Counted from the first letter of the stretch, positions 32,896-42,272 are shown. The stretch is DNA of 64,000 nucleotides from Streptomyces dioscori (GCF_003024195.1 NZ_KZ679047.1:124001-188000); one strand, 5' to 3'. Made by a program: numbers and translations. Notes: generated by a model from the letters alone, not told the origin.

Positions 32896-33534
32896 ATGAA
32901 CACACCACCGCCCCTCAGGCCCCGCGGGCCCCGCCCACCGGGCCGCACGCGTTCGACCGTCGTCGCGGTGGCCGCCCTGGCCGCGGTCGCGAGCGCCGTC
33001 ACGTCGTGCAGCACCGACAGCGGCTCGGACTCCTCCACCCCCTCGTTCAGTGAACGCCCCTCGCCTCCCGACACCGCGTCCTTCTCGGGGACGGCCCCCT
33101 CCATGAAGGAGTCGGTCGTCGAGTCGGCGCGCGCCGCGGCCTCCGCGGCGGCGTCGTCCGCCTCGGCCGCGGCCTCCTCCTTCGAGGCGTCCGTGTCGGC
33201 GGAGGCGGAGCGGGCCAACCAGGCCGCGCAGAAGGCGCTCAAGGACGTCGACGGTCAGGGAAACGCCATGTCGGACGTCTCCATGACCGGCAAGCCCCGG
33301 TCCGGGACCGGGGGCCTGCTCGTCGTCCTGGTGAACATCACCAACAAGACCGACAGCAAGGCCTCGTACGCCGCGCGGGTCGATTTCCTCGACTCCTCCG
33401 GCAAGACGGTGGAGACCAGGTACGTCGGCGCGGAGGACCTCGCTCCCGGCGAACGCGCCCAGCCGCTCGCCGTGAGCCGCAAGCCCGCCGAACCGGCCCT
33501 GACGTCGAAACTGTCCCAGGCCCAGCGGTACTGA
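32896..33534 (+). CDS. Secreted lipoprotein, Ser/Ala-rich
   Basis: The 212-residue protein has an Arg-rich N-terminus, a hydrophobic stretch (STVVAVAALAAVASA) and a lipobox VTSC, so it is probably a membrane-anchored lipoprotein. A Ser/Thr/Pro linker and an Ala/Ser coiled-coil-like region (SAAASSASAAASSFEASVSA) follow. The C-terminal domain VLVNITNKTDSKASYAARVD...ETRYVGAEDLAPGERAQPLA looks like a FxLYD/DUF4352-type Ig-like fold. GAGGA lies 9 bases before the ATG. The function is unknown. Confidence 0.75.
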   Translation: MNTPPPLRPRGPRPPGRTRSTVVAVAALAAVASAVTSCSTDSGSDSSTPSFSERPSPPDTASFSGTAPSMKESVVESARAAASAAASSASAAASSFEASVSAEAERANQAAQKALKDVDGQGNAMSDVSMTGKPRSGTGGLLVVLVNITNKTDSKASYAARVDFLDSSGKTVETRYVGAEDLAPGERAQPLAVSRKPAEPALTSKLSQAQRY

Positions 33535-33608
33535 CCTGCCACGCACCGGCGGGCGTCGAGCCCGGCACGGGCATTGCCCGCACCGCGCGGAGCGGCTAGG
33601 AAGACCGG

Positions 33609-34379
33609 ATGACTCGCTCCCCACTCCCGGTCTGCGGCCCCGAGGGCCCCTTGCGCGCCACGCCCTCCACGCAGGGCCCGTCCCCCGTCCGGGCGGTGCT
33701 GTTCGACTTCGGCGGCACGCTCTTCCAGATGGGCTCGTACGCGGACCGGATCCGTGCCGCGCTCCGACGCCCGGTCGGCGAGCGGGAGATGGACGAGTTT
33801 TTGAACGGGCTGGAGACGGGGCTGACCGACCCGGACGTCGTCGAGGCGCAGCGCGGGCGCGATGTGTCCTCGCGCGCGCACCGGCACGCGTTCACCACCT
33901 GGTACGCGTCGGTACGGGACCTCGCCCCGCACGCGGAAGCGCTCTACGCGCAGTTGCAGGCACCCGAGCACTGGGTGCCGTACGCGGACACACGGTCCAC
34001 GCTCGCACGGCTGACCGACGAGGGGATCGCGCTCGGCGTGGTCAGCGACGTGGGCTGGGACCTGCGGGCGACGTTCGCGCACCACGGGCTCGACCGGCAT
34101 TTCACGTCGTGGGTGCACTCCTACGCGTACGGCACGGAGAAGCCCGACCCGGCGCTCTTCGGGCACGCCTGCCGCGAACTGGGGGTCGCGCCGGCCGAGA
34201 CGCTGATGGTGGGCGACCATCCGGCGAAGGACGGCGGGGCGGCGGGCGCCGGGCTCCGCGCCTATGTGCTGCCCGCCGGAGCCGCTCCGGGCGCGTCCCG
34301 GGGTCTCGATGCCGTGCTGCGGCTGGCGGGGGTGGGTCAGGCGTGCAGCGCACAGGAGTCGCGCGTGAGTCGCACGTGA
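33609..34379 (+). CDS. HAD-superfamily hydrolase
   Basis: The 256-residue protein carries the HAD motifs: VRAVLFDFGGTLFQMG (motif I, although the second Asp of DxD is Gly in FDFGGT), VVSDVGW (motif II), EKPDP (motif III Lys) and MVGDHPAKD (motif IV). A Gly at the second acidic position of motif I is found in haloacid dehalogenase-like and some phosphatase-like members. The cap is small and helical. It may be a dehalogenase-like or phosphatase enzyme; no substrate can be assigned. The first 25 residues before the domain are low-complexity, so a later start is possible. Confidence 0.85.
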   Translation: MTRSPLPVCGPEGPLRATPSTQGPSPVRAVLFDFGGTLFQMGSYADRIRAALRRPVGEREMDEFLNGLETGLTDPDVVEAQRGRDVSSRAHRHAFTTWYASVRDLAPHAEALYAQLQAPEHWVPYADTRSTLARLTDEGIALGVVSDVGWDLRATFAHHGLDRHFTSWVHSYAYGTEKPDPALFGHACRELGVAPAETLMVGDHPAKDGGAAGAGLRAYVLPAGAAPGASRGLDAVLRLAGVGQACSAQESRVSRT

Positions 34380-34598
34380 GTCGCACCCCTTCGGCTCGCC
34401 CGTGTTGAGTACGGGCCGACCGTCGATCCGCGTACCGGATTCGTCCCGGTCAGCTCCCCCAGCAGGACGGTGGCACGTGCCCGGGGCACCACCCTGTCGT
34501 GTGTTGCCGAATCCCTTACAGCGCGTCGCAGGCTGTGCAACAGTCGTAACGGTCCTTCCCTCTGCCTTGGTCGTACCGTGCCTGTATCGGAGTACGTC

Positions 34599-36071
34599 AT
34601 GCCGTCCCATCTCTCGGCGGACCACCCTGCCGCCCAGCCGCCTCCGCGCGGCCCGGTCGACGCGCTCATCTCGCAGACGCGCCGGCTCCGGGGCGACATG
34701 GACGCCGTACGACGCGACGCGCCCGCCGACCGCACGGACCCGGAGGGGCGCTGGCAGCGCGCCCTGTGCGACCTGGCCGTACATCAGCTCGACGACCTCG
34801 ACGCGCACTTGTCCCAGTTGAGGGACGGCCCCGCGACCGCGCCCGCCGAGCAGGCAGCGGCACCCCCCGTCACCCGGACCGTGCCGCCCGCGTCCCCCGG
34901 GCGCGGCTCGCTGATCAGCCGGGTCGGCAGCGCCGAGTGGAACCTGCTGACGGACGAGGCGACCTGGTCGGGTGAGCTGTACCAGATCCTCGGCAGGGAC
35001 CCCGCCGCTCCCCCGCTCACCCTCGACGAGCTGCCCTCGGTCGTCCTCGACGACGACCGGCCGAGGCTGACCTCGATGGTCACGGACTGTCTGATCGACG
35101 GCAAGCCGATCGACGGGGAGTTCCGCATGGTCCGGCCCGACGGCGGCGTACGGACCGTGCACATGATGGGCGAGCCCGTGCTGGACACGGACGGCAGCAC
35201 CGCCTCGATGTGGGCCGTCCTGCGGGACGTCAGCGAACTGCGCCGCAGCCAGCGGACCGTCAGCGAGACCCATGACTCGCTGCAGCGTGAACGGCAGACC
35301 GCACAGACCGAACGCCGCCTCGCGGTCGAGCTGCAGGAAGCCGTCCTGCCGCCGTGGCGCGGATCCCCGACCCTCCCACGACAGGGCCCGGGGACACTGG
35401 ACCTGGCCGCGCGCTATCTGCCCGCCACGACCAGCTCACTGATCGGCGGCAACTGGTACGACGCCCTCGACATGCCCGACGGACAGACGCTGTTGAGCGT
35501 CGGCGACCTCACCGGGCACGGGGTCGCCGTCACCTCGGGCATGGCGATGCTGCTCGGCGCGCTGCGCGGCATGGCCGTGGCGGGCACCGAACCCGGCCAG
35601 CTCATGGCCTGGCTCAACCAGTTACTCGACGCGTCCGTCCAGCCCGCCCTGGGCAGCGCGGTGTGCTGCCGCTACCGGCCGCAGAGCCGGACCCTCGTCT
35701 GGGCGCAGGCAGGACACCCCGCCCCGCTGCTGTTCCGCAACGGGACGGGGCGCATGCTGGCTCCGCCCGACGGCGTCCTGCTCGGCGCCACCTCGGGTGC
35801 CGTCTACGGGCAGGCCGAAGTGCCCCTCGAACCGGGCGACCTGCTCCTCCTGCACACCGACGGACTGGTCCCCGCACGGTGGGGATGCGCCCGCCCGGAC
35901 GCGACCGGGACGGTGGAGAGCACCGCGGACGTCAGCCGCCTCCTCGATCTGGCCCCCCGCTTCCAGGAGGCCCGCAGCGCACAGGACTGCGTACGGACCG
36001 TGGTGGAGGAGTTCGGGGAGACGGAACGCGAGGACGACGCCTGCGTACTCGTCGCCCGGGTCACCACCTGA
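34599..36071 (+). CDS. PAS-domain SpoIIE-type protein phosphatase
   Basis: The 490-residue protein has an N-terminal helical region, a PAS fold (about 105-215: SAEWNLLTDEATWSGELYQI and GEFRMVRPDGGVRTVHMMGE), a coiled-coil linker (about 220-255), and a PP2C/SpoIIE phosphatase domain (260-490). Metal-binding residues are visible in IGGNWYDALDM, SVGDLTGHG, LLLHTDGLV and DDACVLVARV. These proteins dephosphorylate anti-anti-sigma factors in response to a sensed signal, and Streptomyces encode many. No RsbV/RsbW-like partner is adjacent. The ATG at 34599 has GGAG 7 bases upstream; an in-frame GTG 21 bases earlier is the alternative. Confidence 0.92.
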   Translation: MPSHLSADHPAAQPPPRGPVDALISQTRRLRGDMDAVRRDAPADRTDPEGRWQRALCDLAVHQLDDLDAHLSQLRDGPATAPAEQAAAPPVTRTVPPASPGRGSLISRVGSAEWNLLTDEATWSGELYQILGRDPAAPPLTLDELPSVVLDDDRPRLTSMVTDCLIDGKPIDGEFRMVRPDGGVRTVHMMGEPVLDTDGSTASMWAVLRDVSELRRSQRTVSETHDSLQRERQTAQTERRLAVELQEAVLPPWRGSPTLPRQGPGTLDLAARYLPATTSSLIGGNWYDALDMPDGQTLLSVGDLTGHGVAVTSGMAMLLGALRGMAVAGTEPGQLMAWLNQLLDASVQPALGSAVCCRYRPQSRTLVWAQAGHPAPLLFRNGTGRMLAPPDGVLLGATSGAVYGQAEVPLEPGDLLLLHTDGLVPARWGCARPDATGTVESTADVSRLLDLAPRFQEARSAQDCVRTVVEEFGETEREDDACVLVARVTT

Positions 36072-36145
36072 GGAAGCCTGAGGCGGGCGGCCCGGGTCGT
36101 CGGTGTTGGTAACGGTGTCGGTGTCGCTTTCCGTGCACAAACCCC

Positions 36146-37645
36146 TTATGCGCGCGCGGTGTTGTTGCCTTTCGGCTTCAACGAGCCCTTGGGCAGCGAC
36201 AGTTTGATCTCCTCACGCAGCTCGTGGATCTTCGGATAGCTGGAGTACTGCCCCGTCAGCCGGTACATCTCCCGGAGCCGGTCCCACGTGCGATGGGACG
36301 AGTTCGACCCCATCGACGTCAGGGCCAGGCGTGCGTACCGGTCGGCCTGTTCGGGGTCGTCGGCGATGAAGCAGGCGGAGGCGAGCGAGAGATGGTCGAA
36401 GATCTTCGACCGGTCCCGGCCCTTCTCCCGCAGCGCCAGGGCCTCCTTGGCGTGGCGCTGCGCGACGGCGGCCGCGGCCGGGTCGTGCTCCGCCAGCGTC
36501 CGGTACGCCAGGGCCTGCATCCCGTGCATGTCCGCCTCGTCGAAGAGCTGCATCCAGCTCGGCGGCGGCACGTCGCCCTTGTCCGAGACGAAGAGGTCCT
36601 CCGCCTCGCCCAGGGTGCGCCGCATGGCCTGGCCCTTGCCCAGTGACGCCTGCGCCCAGGCCTCGATGGTGTAGAGCATGGCCTGCGTACGCGGCAGGAC
36701 CTCGTCGCCCGATCCCGACTTGGCGAGATTCATGAGGTCGAGCGCGTCGTCGGGCCGGCCCAGGTGCACCATCTGGCGGGCCGCCCGGGAGAGCGCCTCG
36801 CCCGCACGGGGCCGGTCACCGCCTTCCCGGGCCGCGTGCGCGGCGATGATGAAGTACTTCTGAGCCGTGGGCTCCAGGCCGACGTCGTGCGACATCCAGC
36901 CCGCGAGCACCGCGAGGTTGGCGGCGACGCCCCACAGGCGCCGCTGCAGATGGTCGGGGTGCCGGTAGGAGAGCATGCCTCCCACTTCGTTGAGCTGTCC
37001 TACGACAGCCTTTCTCTGCAGGCCGCCACCGCGGGCCGCGTCCCAGGCCCGGAACACCTCGACCGAGCGCTCCAGTTCCTCGATCTCCTGCGACCCGATG
37101 GGGGCGGCCTCGTAACGGTCGAACCCGGCGGGGTCGGCGTGCAGGGGATTGTCGGTTTCAGGGGCGTCGGCCACCAGGGCCGGGTCGGTGTGCAGCCACT
37201 CGTGCATGGAACTGCTGATTGCGGATCCTGCGGCGAGCGCGGCGCCCGCGCCCACCAAGCCGCGTCGGTTGAGCATGAGGTCCATTCCCGTGAATTCGGT
37301 GAGGACCGCGGCAGTCCGCTCGGGCGCCCACGGCACACCGTCGGGATGTTCAGCACTCCCGCCGCCCGGCCGTTTTCCCGTACGCCCGTGCCGGACCAGA
37401 CCGAGATCCTCGATGGTCACGACACGGCCGAGACGCTCGGTGAACAGTGCTGCCAGTACCCGCGGCACCGGATCGCGCGGGATCTCTCCCGTGTCGATCC
37501 ACCGCCGCACCCGTGAGGTGTCCGTCGCCAGCTGGGGGTGGCCCATGGCCGCCGCCTGCCGGTTGACCAGCCTCGCGAGTTCTCCCTTGGACCAGCCGGC
37601 CAGGCCGAACAGGTCCGAAAGTCGGGTGTTGGGTTGTCCGCTCAC
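36146..37645 (-). CDS. NsdA-like TPR regulator of development and antibiotic production
   Basis: The 499-residue protein starts VSGQPNTRLSDLFGLAGWSK, continues with a helix-turn-helix-like GELARLVNRQAAAMG and RVRRWIDTGEIPRDPVPRVL, and has TPR-like helices over residues 200-480 (RAGEALSRAARQMVHLGRPD, YRTLAEHDPAAAAVAQRHAK). Length and N-terminus match the NsdA/NsdB group, which represses sporulation and antibiotic synthesis in S. coelicolor. I chose the GTG at 37645 because the family sequence begins there. A hydrophobic RRGLVGAGAALAAGSAIS lies near residue 130. It is divergent from an APH-like gene, and four GCCAG repeats lie in the shared upstream region. The exact orthologue is not certain. 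Confidence 0.8.
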   Translation of the reverse strand: MSGQPNTRLSDLFGLAGWSKGELARLVNRQAAAMGHPQLATDTSRVRRWIDTGEIPRDPVPRVLAALFTERLGRVVTIEDLGLVRHGRTGKRPGGGSAEHPDGVPWAPERTAAVLTEFTGMDLMLNRRGLVGAGAALAAGSAISSSMHEWLHTDPALVADAPETDNPLHADPAGFDRYEAAPIGSQEIEELERSVEVFRAWDAARGGGLQRKAVVGQLNEVGGMLSYRHPDHLQRRLWGVAANLAVLAGWMSHDVGLEPTAQKYFIIAAHAAREGGDRPRAGEALSRAARQMVHLGRPDDALDLMNLAKSGSGDEVLPRTQAMLYTIEAWAQASLGKGQAMRRTLGEAEDLFVSDKGDVPPPSWMQLFDEADMHGMQALAYRTLAEHDPAAAAVAQRHAKEALALREKGRDRSKIFDHLSLASACFIADDPEQADRYARLALTSMGSNSSHRTWDRLREMYRLTGQYSSYPKIHELREEIKLSLPKGSLKPKGNNTARA

Positions 37646-37706
37646 GTCAAGCCCCCAGGTTCTCGGCTGAGTTGACAGTAACCGTCTGTCAGTTGCTGAG
37701 CGACTA

Positions 37707-37746
37707 TTCGCCAGGGTTCGCCAGGGCACGCCAGATGGTGTGCCAG
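37707..37746. promoter_or_regulatory. Four helically phased GCCAG repeats upstream of the NsdA-like gene
   Basis: TTCGCCAGGG (37707) and TTCGCCAGGG (37717) are followed by CACGCCAGAT (37727) and GGTGTGCCAG (37737), so GCCAG recurs about every ten bases, one helical turn. A nearby inverted repeat, TGACAG-N7-CTGTCA (37673-37691), lies between the array and the NsdA-like start. The arrangement suggests cooperative binding of a regulator on one DNA face, serving either divergent gene. Confidence 0.5.
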
Positions 37747-37877
37747 TGGGCGCCGGGTGTCAGGTAGGAACGCGCCACCCCGACCCGGTCACCGAGGGAC
37801 ATTCCCCAGGGTGTACCGGCGCGACCGGGGCGGGTAGCGCGGCAACTCGCCGGCACACGAAGGGATCTGTTTCGCCC

Positions 37878-39020
37878 ATGTACACAGCATCGTCCTCCGT
37901 GTCCGCCCCACCCCGGTCGCTGCACGCCCGCCCGGTCGGCGGCGGCCCCTACCTCGACCCCGCGCGTCCCGCGGCGGCTCCCGTGCTCGGCGGCGGCCGG
38001 TCGCGGCGCATTCCGGGGCTCGGGACGCCACCGCTCAGCGGGAGACTCGACTTGTCCGGCCCCCAGGGCGCCCAGCTGCGCACGGCGATCGCGTCGGTGC
38101 ACCGGATCTGCCCGGAGTTCGCTCCGGTGCAGGTGCTGCGCCGCAGCGGACGCTCCGTGCTCCTTGTCGGTACGACAGGGCGCAGCACCGCGGTCGCCAA
38201 GTGTTTACTGGACCACTCCCCCGTGTGGACCGAGCGGATCCGGCACGAGATAGCGGCATACCGCTCGTTCGTGCGGCACCGGCCACCCGTGCGGGTGCCC
38301 CGGCTGATCGCGGCGGACCCGGACAACTGCACCCTGGTGATCGAGCGGATGCCGGGACGGGTGGCCGCGCTGAACCGGCATCCGGTGGAGGCCCCGCCCC
38401 GCGCGGACATCAGGGCGGCGCTCGGCGCGATCTGCCGGCTGAACGCGTGGCGGCCGCCGGCGGGGACGTTCGACGCCCCGCTGGACTACGCGGCGCGGAT
38501 CTCCCGGTATCACGAGCTGGGTCTGCTCACCGACCGCGATATGGGTGACCTGCAGAAACTGGTGCACGGCATCGCGCACTCGGCCGGCCGCCAGGGTATG
38601 GGCCAGTTCTGTCACGGCGATTCCCTCCTGTCGAACATGCTCCTGTCACCGGCCGGTCCAGTGCTGGTGGACTGGGAGCACGCGGGTTGGTATCTGCCGG
38701 GGTACGACCTGGCGACGCTGTGGGCGGTCCTCGGGGAGGCGCCCGTCGCCCGCCGGCAGATCAGCCAGCTGGCCCAGTCGGCGGGACCCGCGGCGCGTGA
38801 CGCGTTCCTGGTGAACCTGATGCTCGTCCTGACCAGGGAGATCCGTACGTACGAGACGGCCGTGCAGCGGTCGATGCACGAGGCCACCCCGGCGGCACCG
38901 GGACCGGCCCACCCGGGCGCCGCACCGTCCGGTGAGGAACAGCGGCTGCTGCTGAGGCGGCTGCACGACGACTGCCAGATGGCCCGCAAGGCCGTTCGCG
39001 CGGCGGTCGGTACTCGCTGA
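37878..39020 (+). CDS. Aminoglycoside phosphotransferase (APH)-family kinase
   Basis: The 380-residue protein has an APH/choline-kinase fold in its last 300 residues. STAVAKCLLD carries the nucleotide-binding Lys region, MGQFCHGDSLLSNMLLS the catalytic HGDxxxxN loop, and GPVLVDWEHAGW the metal-binding Asp. The N-terminal 50 residues are Pro/Arg-rich and not part of the fold. Homologues near NsdA-type regulators in Streptomyces are not resistance enzymes as far as I know; the substrate is unknown. ATG 37878 was chosen where the conserved sequence starts. Two terminators follow the gene. Confidence 0.85.
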   Translation: MYTASSSVSAPPRSLHARPVGGGPYLDPARPAAAPVLGGGRSRRIPGLGTPPLSGRLDLSGPQGAQLRTAIASVHRICPEFAPVQVLRRSGRSVLLVGTTGRSTAVAKCLLDHSPVWTERIRHEIAAYRSFVRHRPPVRVPRLIAADPDNCTLVIERMPGRVAALNRHPVEAPPRADIRAALGAICRLNAWRPPAGTFDAPLDYAARISRYHELGLLTDRDMGDLQKLVHGIAHSAGRQGMGQFCHGDSLLSNMLLSPAGPVLVDWEHAGWYLPGYDLATLWAVLGEAPVARRQISQLAQSAGPAARDAFLVNLMLVLTREIRTYETAVQRSMHEATPAAPGPAHPGAAPSGEEQRLLLRRLHDDCQMARKAVRAAVGTR

Positions 39021-39027
39021 CGGGGAC

Positions 39028-39072
39028 GAAGGCCCGCGGTACGCCCAGGGACAGGGCGCACCGCGGGCCTTC
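39028..39072 (+). terminator. First terminator after the APH gene
   Basis: GAAGGCCCGCGGT (39028-39040) pairs with ACCGCGGGCCTTC (39060-39072), and an inner CGCCC/GGGCG helix is possible. It starts 7 bases after the stop codon. Confidence 0.85.
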
Positions 39073-39077
39073 TTCGT

Positions 39078-39104
39078 GTCCGCGGATCGTGTCCGCGGAC
39101 TTTT
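39078..39104 (+). terminator. Second terminator with T-run
   Basis: GTCCGCGG pairs with CCGCGGAC around 7 bases and is followed directly by TTTT. It forms a tandem pair with the hairpin at 39028-39072. The rest of the gap to 39332 has no gene. Confidence 0.75.
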
Positions 39105-39332
39105 CCGCTGCCATTTTTCGCAGCCCTTCCCACCGCCTCGGCACCAGAGGTCCACTCCACTGACGCCTCGCAGGCCGGGTCGCCACCGCACCGAAATCGG
39201 TGAACTCCCACCGCTGACGTGGGAAATCGTCCGCCTCTGGGAATGATTGACGGATCGTCGGACAGCCGGTACCACTGACGCACACCCGCCCCCGTACGCA
39301 CCGTCACGCCCGATCGTCCCAGGAGGCCTGCT

Positions 39333-41390
39333 TTGCGAGGATCCCCCACCGACCCCAGCCCTTCCGCCCGGCACAGACGTGCCCGCCGGACCGCGGGTGC
39401 CGTCGCCTCGGCCGCGCTGCTGCTGCCTCTGCTCGGTGCCGCCCCGTACGACGGCGGCGTCGACGGCGACGGCGGCTGGACGCCCGCGTCCTCCGCGCAG
39501 CCGTCCTCCCTGCCCTCCGCGCATCTGCAGAATGCTTTCGCCAACGCCGCCGACGCGTACGACGTACCGCAGAGCGTGCTCCTGGCCGTCTCGTACCTGC
39601 AGTCCCGGTGGGACGCGCACGAGGGGGCTCCGAGCGTGACGGGCGGCTACGGCCCGATGCATCTGACCGACGCCCGGACGGCGATCGCCCGGACGGCGGC
39701 CTCGCACCACGGCGACGGTACGGAGGACCCGCGGGGCGACGACTCACGCGGCGCCCGCCTGCCCGACTCGGAGGTTCCCGACCCGCAGGGTGCGGACACT
39801 CGGGTGCCGGAGAACGCCGAGCTCCCGGCCCGCCTCAAGACGCTGACGACGGCCGCCGAGCTGAGCGGCATCCCCGCGGAGCGGCTGCGGACGGACGCCG
39901 CCGCGAACGTGGCGGGCGGCGCCGCGCTGCTGGCGGCGGCCCAGAAGCAGCTCGGCGAGCCGCTCAGCGACGACGCGGCCGACTGGTACGGAGCGGTGGC
40001 GCGCTACTCGGGTGCCGATGACACGGCGACGGCGGCGACGTACGCCGACGACGTCTTCGACGTGATCCGCCGCGGTGAGGAGCGCACGACGGACGGCGGG
40101 CAGCGGATGACGCTGGCCGCGCAGCCGCGGTTGCGCCCGGCGACGGCCCAGCTGAGGGCCGCGGGGCTGCGGGCGCCGGCCGCGGGTACCACCGAGTGTC
40201 CGTCGACCGTGTCCTGCGAGTGGATCCCGGCGCCGTACGAGGAGTTCGGGGACGGTGACTACGGCAACCACGATCTGGGCGACCGGCCGAAGTCCCAGAG
40301 CATCAAGTACATCGTCGTCCACGACACCGAGGGCGCCTGGGACGGCGTCCTCGACATGGTGCAGGACCCGACGTATGTGTCGTGGCAGTACACCCTGCGC
40401 TCCACCGACGGGCACATCGCCCAGCATGTGAAGGCCAAGGACGTGGCCTGGCACGCGGGCAACTGGTACATCAACGCGAAGTCGATCGGCCTGGAGCACG
40501 AGGGTTTCCTGACCGCGCCCGACACCTGGTACACGGAGGCGATGTACCGGTCGTCGGCGCGACTGGTGACGTACCTCGCCAAGAAGTACGGCATCCCGCT
40601 CGACCGGCAGCACATCCTCGGCCACGACACCGTGCCCGGCACGACGACCGCGACGATCCCGGGGATGCACACGGACCCGGGCCCGTACTGGGACTGGCAG
40701 CACTACTTCGCGCTGCTCGGCAAGCCGCTGCGTGCCACGGCCGGGCCGAAGGGCGGGCTGGTGACGATCGCGCCGAAGTTCTCCACGAACAAACCGGTGT
40801 TCACCGGCTGCGTCTCGGCGACGGAGCCCTGCGCGGCCCATGGATCCAGTGCCGTACGCCTCTACACCGAGCCGCGCGAGGACGCCCCGCTGATCAAGGA
40901 CATCGGTCTGCGGCCCGGCGGTGGCGACTCCACGACCGGCGTGAACGACCTGGGCTCACGGGTGTCCACCGGGCAGCGGTACGCGGTCGCCGGGCGCGAC
41001 GGCGACTGGACCGCGATCTGGTACCTCGGTCAGAAGGCCTGGTTCAGGAATCCGGCGAAGCAGCCGACGGCGGTGGACGCGGCCGGTGCCGTCCTCACCC
41101 CGAAGGCCGGGGCGGCGGACATCCCCGTGTACGGGCGCGCGTACCCGGAGAAGGAGGCGTACCCGGCGGGTGTGCCCGTCCAGGCGGTCTCGCCGCTGCC
41201 GTACAAGCTGCTCGCGGGGCAGAAGTACGCGGTCGGTGACAAGGTGCCGGGCGAGTACTTCTACGCGCCGACCTTCGACACGACACCGCACCGGGTGGTG
41301 CGGGGTTCGGACATGTACTACGAGATCCAGTTCGGGCACCGGGTGGCGTTCGTACGGGCCGCCGATGTGCGGGTGATGCCGTCCCCCTGA
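39333..41390 (+). CDS. Secreted N-acetylmuramoyl-L-alanine amidase (amidase_2) with N-terminal lysozyme-like domain
   Basis: The 685-residue protein starts with TTG, 6 bases after a perfect AGGAGG, and has a signal peptide (RRARRTAGAVASAALLLPLL). Residues about 50-230 look like a transglycosylase-type domain (SVLLAVSYLQSRWDAHEG, GGYGPMHLTDARTAIA), with Gln where a catalytic Glu is expected. The amidase_2 domain (about 325-460) has KYIVVHDTEGAWD, KSIGLEHEGF and HILGHDTVPGTT, including the Zn-binding His. The C-terminal 200 residues resemble SH3-like or receptor-binding repeats. It cleaves peptidoglycan between MurNAc and the stem peptide; growth, sporulation or lysis roles are all possible. 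Confidence 0.9.
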   Translation: MRGSPTDPSPSARHRRARRTAGAVASAALLLPLLGAAPYDGGVDGDGGWTPASSAQPSSLPSAHLQNAFANAADAYDVPQSVLLAVSYLQSRWDAHEGAPSVTGGYGPMHLTDARTAIARTAASHHGDGTEDPRGDDSRGARLPDSEVPDPQGADTRVPENAELPARLKTLTTAAELSGIPAERLRTDAAANVAGGAALLAAAQKQLGEPLSDDAADWYGAVARYSGADDTATAATYADDVFDVIRRGEERTTDGGQRMTLAAQPRLRPATAQLRAAGLRAPAAGTTECPSTVSCEWIPAPYEEFGDGDYGNHDLGDRPKSQSIKYIVVHDTEGAWDGVLDMVQDPTYVSWQYTLRSTDGHIAQHVKAKDVAWHAGNWYINAKSIGLEHEGFLTAPDTWYTEAMYRSSARLVTYLAKKYGIPLDRQHILGHDTVPGTTTATIPGMHTDPGPYWDWQHYFALLGKPLRATAGPKGGLVTIAPKFSTNKPVFTGCVSATEPCAAHGSSAVRLYTEPREDAPLIKDIGLRPGGGDSTTGVNDLGSRVSTGQRYAVAGRDGDWTAIWYLGQKAWFRNPAKQPTAVDAAGAVLTPKAGAADIPVYGRAYPEKEAYPAGVPVQAVSPLPYKLLAGQKYAVGDKVPGEYFYAPTFDTTPHRVVRGSDMYYEIQFGHRVAFVRAADVRVMPSP

Positions 41391-41417
41391 GCCGGAGCGG
41401 GGAGGCTGCGCCGGGTC

Positions 41418-42272
41418 TCAGGACTCGATCCGGCGCAGCCGCTCGGCGTCGCAGGTGCGCGGGCAGGTGGCGCATGCCTCGGCGGGGCGGATCGTGTAGT
41501 AGAGGCAGCAGCCCAGCCGGGTGCGGGTCGGGTGCTGCCGGCCGTCGCCGCCGGTGAGGTGGCGGAAGTCCGCGCCGCCGGGGAAGGGCGTGACGGCGGA
41601 GGGCAGGAGTGCGGTGGCGGCCCGCACGGAGTCCGGTTCGCGGCCCAGCATGCGGCCCAGGTACCAGATGCCGGAGACGAGGTCGTCGGTGACCAGGCCC
41701 CACAGCGCGCGTGGTCCGCGGCGGATGTAGGGGCCGATGGCGGAGAGCAGCGGCTCCATGTGGTCGGCGACGGCGACCCTCAACTCCGCGCGCAGTGCTT
41801 CCTCGTGAGGGACGGTCAGGACGCCGGGGAGCGTGCCTGCCGAATCGTCCGGCAGACAGGCCAGGTCCGGTCCGGGGGTGATCTCGAACGTGCCGGACGA
41901 CAGGTCGATCCGTACGTCCTCGGGGCGGACGCGCGGCACCCGGCCGGTGAGGTACCAGACGCCGCTCATCAGCAGGCCGACCGACCACGCGTAGTCGTGC
42001 AGGGCACGGGAGGCGGCGACATCGCGGCGCGGGACGTGGTCGTAACGCTCCCGGATACGGGAGTCCTCGGCCGACAGGAACGCCTCCAGGGCCCCCTGAT
42101 CTTTCGTCAACTCCGCCCCGCTGAAGCCCGTTCGGGTGAAGTCCGCCGCCGGGTCCGCCACACGCGCCGTCAACGCCGGGCACACCTGGACCAGTTGCCG
42201 GTACGCGTCGCCGAGCAGGCCGGACACGGTCGTGGGCGCACCGGTCGACACGGTCTCCAGGGCCACGGTCAT
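41418..42272 (-). CDS. FhuF-like siderophore-iron reductase
   Basis: The 284-residue protein ends in LGCCLYYTIRPAEACATCPR followed by TC, the C-C-x10-C-x2-C [2Fe-2S] motif of FhuF ferric-siderophore reductases. The N-terminal domain contains SLLHDYAWSVGLLM-type helices, here ALHDYAWSVGLLMSGVWYLT, and VTDDLVSGIWYLGRMLG. Such enzymes reduce iron from the imported siderophore complex. ATG 42272 has AGGAG 8 bases upstream. It is divergent from the siderophore biosynthesis operon with an iron box in the shared 291-base intergenic region (42273-42563), so both are probably repressed when iron is sufficient. Confidence 0.9.
   Translation of the reverse strand: MTVALETVSTGAPTTVSGLLGDAYRQLVQVCPALTARVADPAADFTRTGFSGAELTKDQGALEAFLSAEDSRIRERYDHVPRRDVAASRALHDYAWSVGLLMSGVWYLTGRVPRVRPEDVRIDLSSGTFEITPGPDLACLPDDSAGTLPGVLTVPHEEALRAELRVAVADHMEPLLSAIGPYIRRGPRALWGLVTDDLVSGIWYLGRMLGREPDSVRAATALLPSAVTPFPGGADFRHLTGGDGRQHPTRTRLGCCLYYTIRPAEACATCPRTCDAERLRRIES

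Noticed and set aside
39073..39332. Leader of the amidase gene examined for a cyclic di-AMP (ydaO-type) riboswitch, known before cell-wall hydrolase genes
   Set aside because: I could not find the conserved core elements; only two terminators of the preceding gene and a strong ribosome-binding site are evident.
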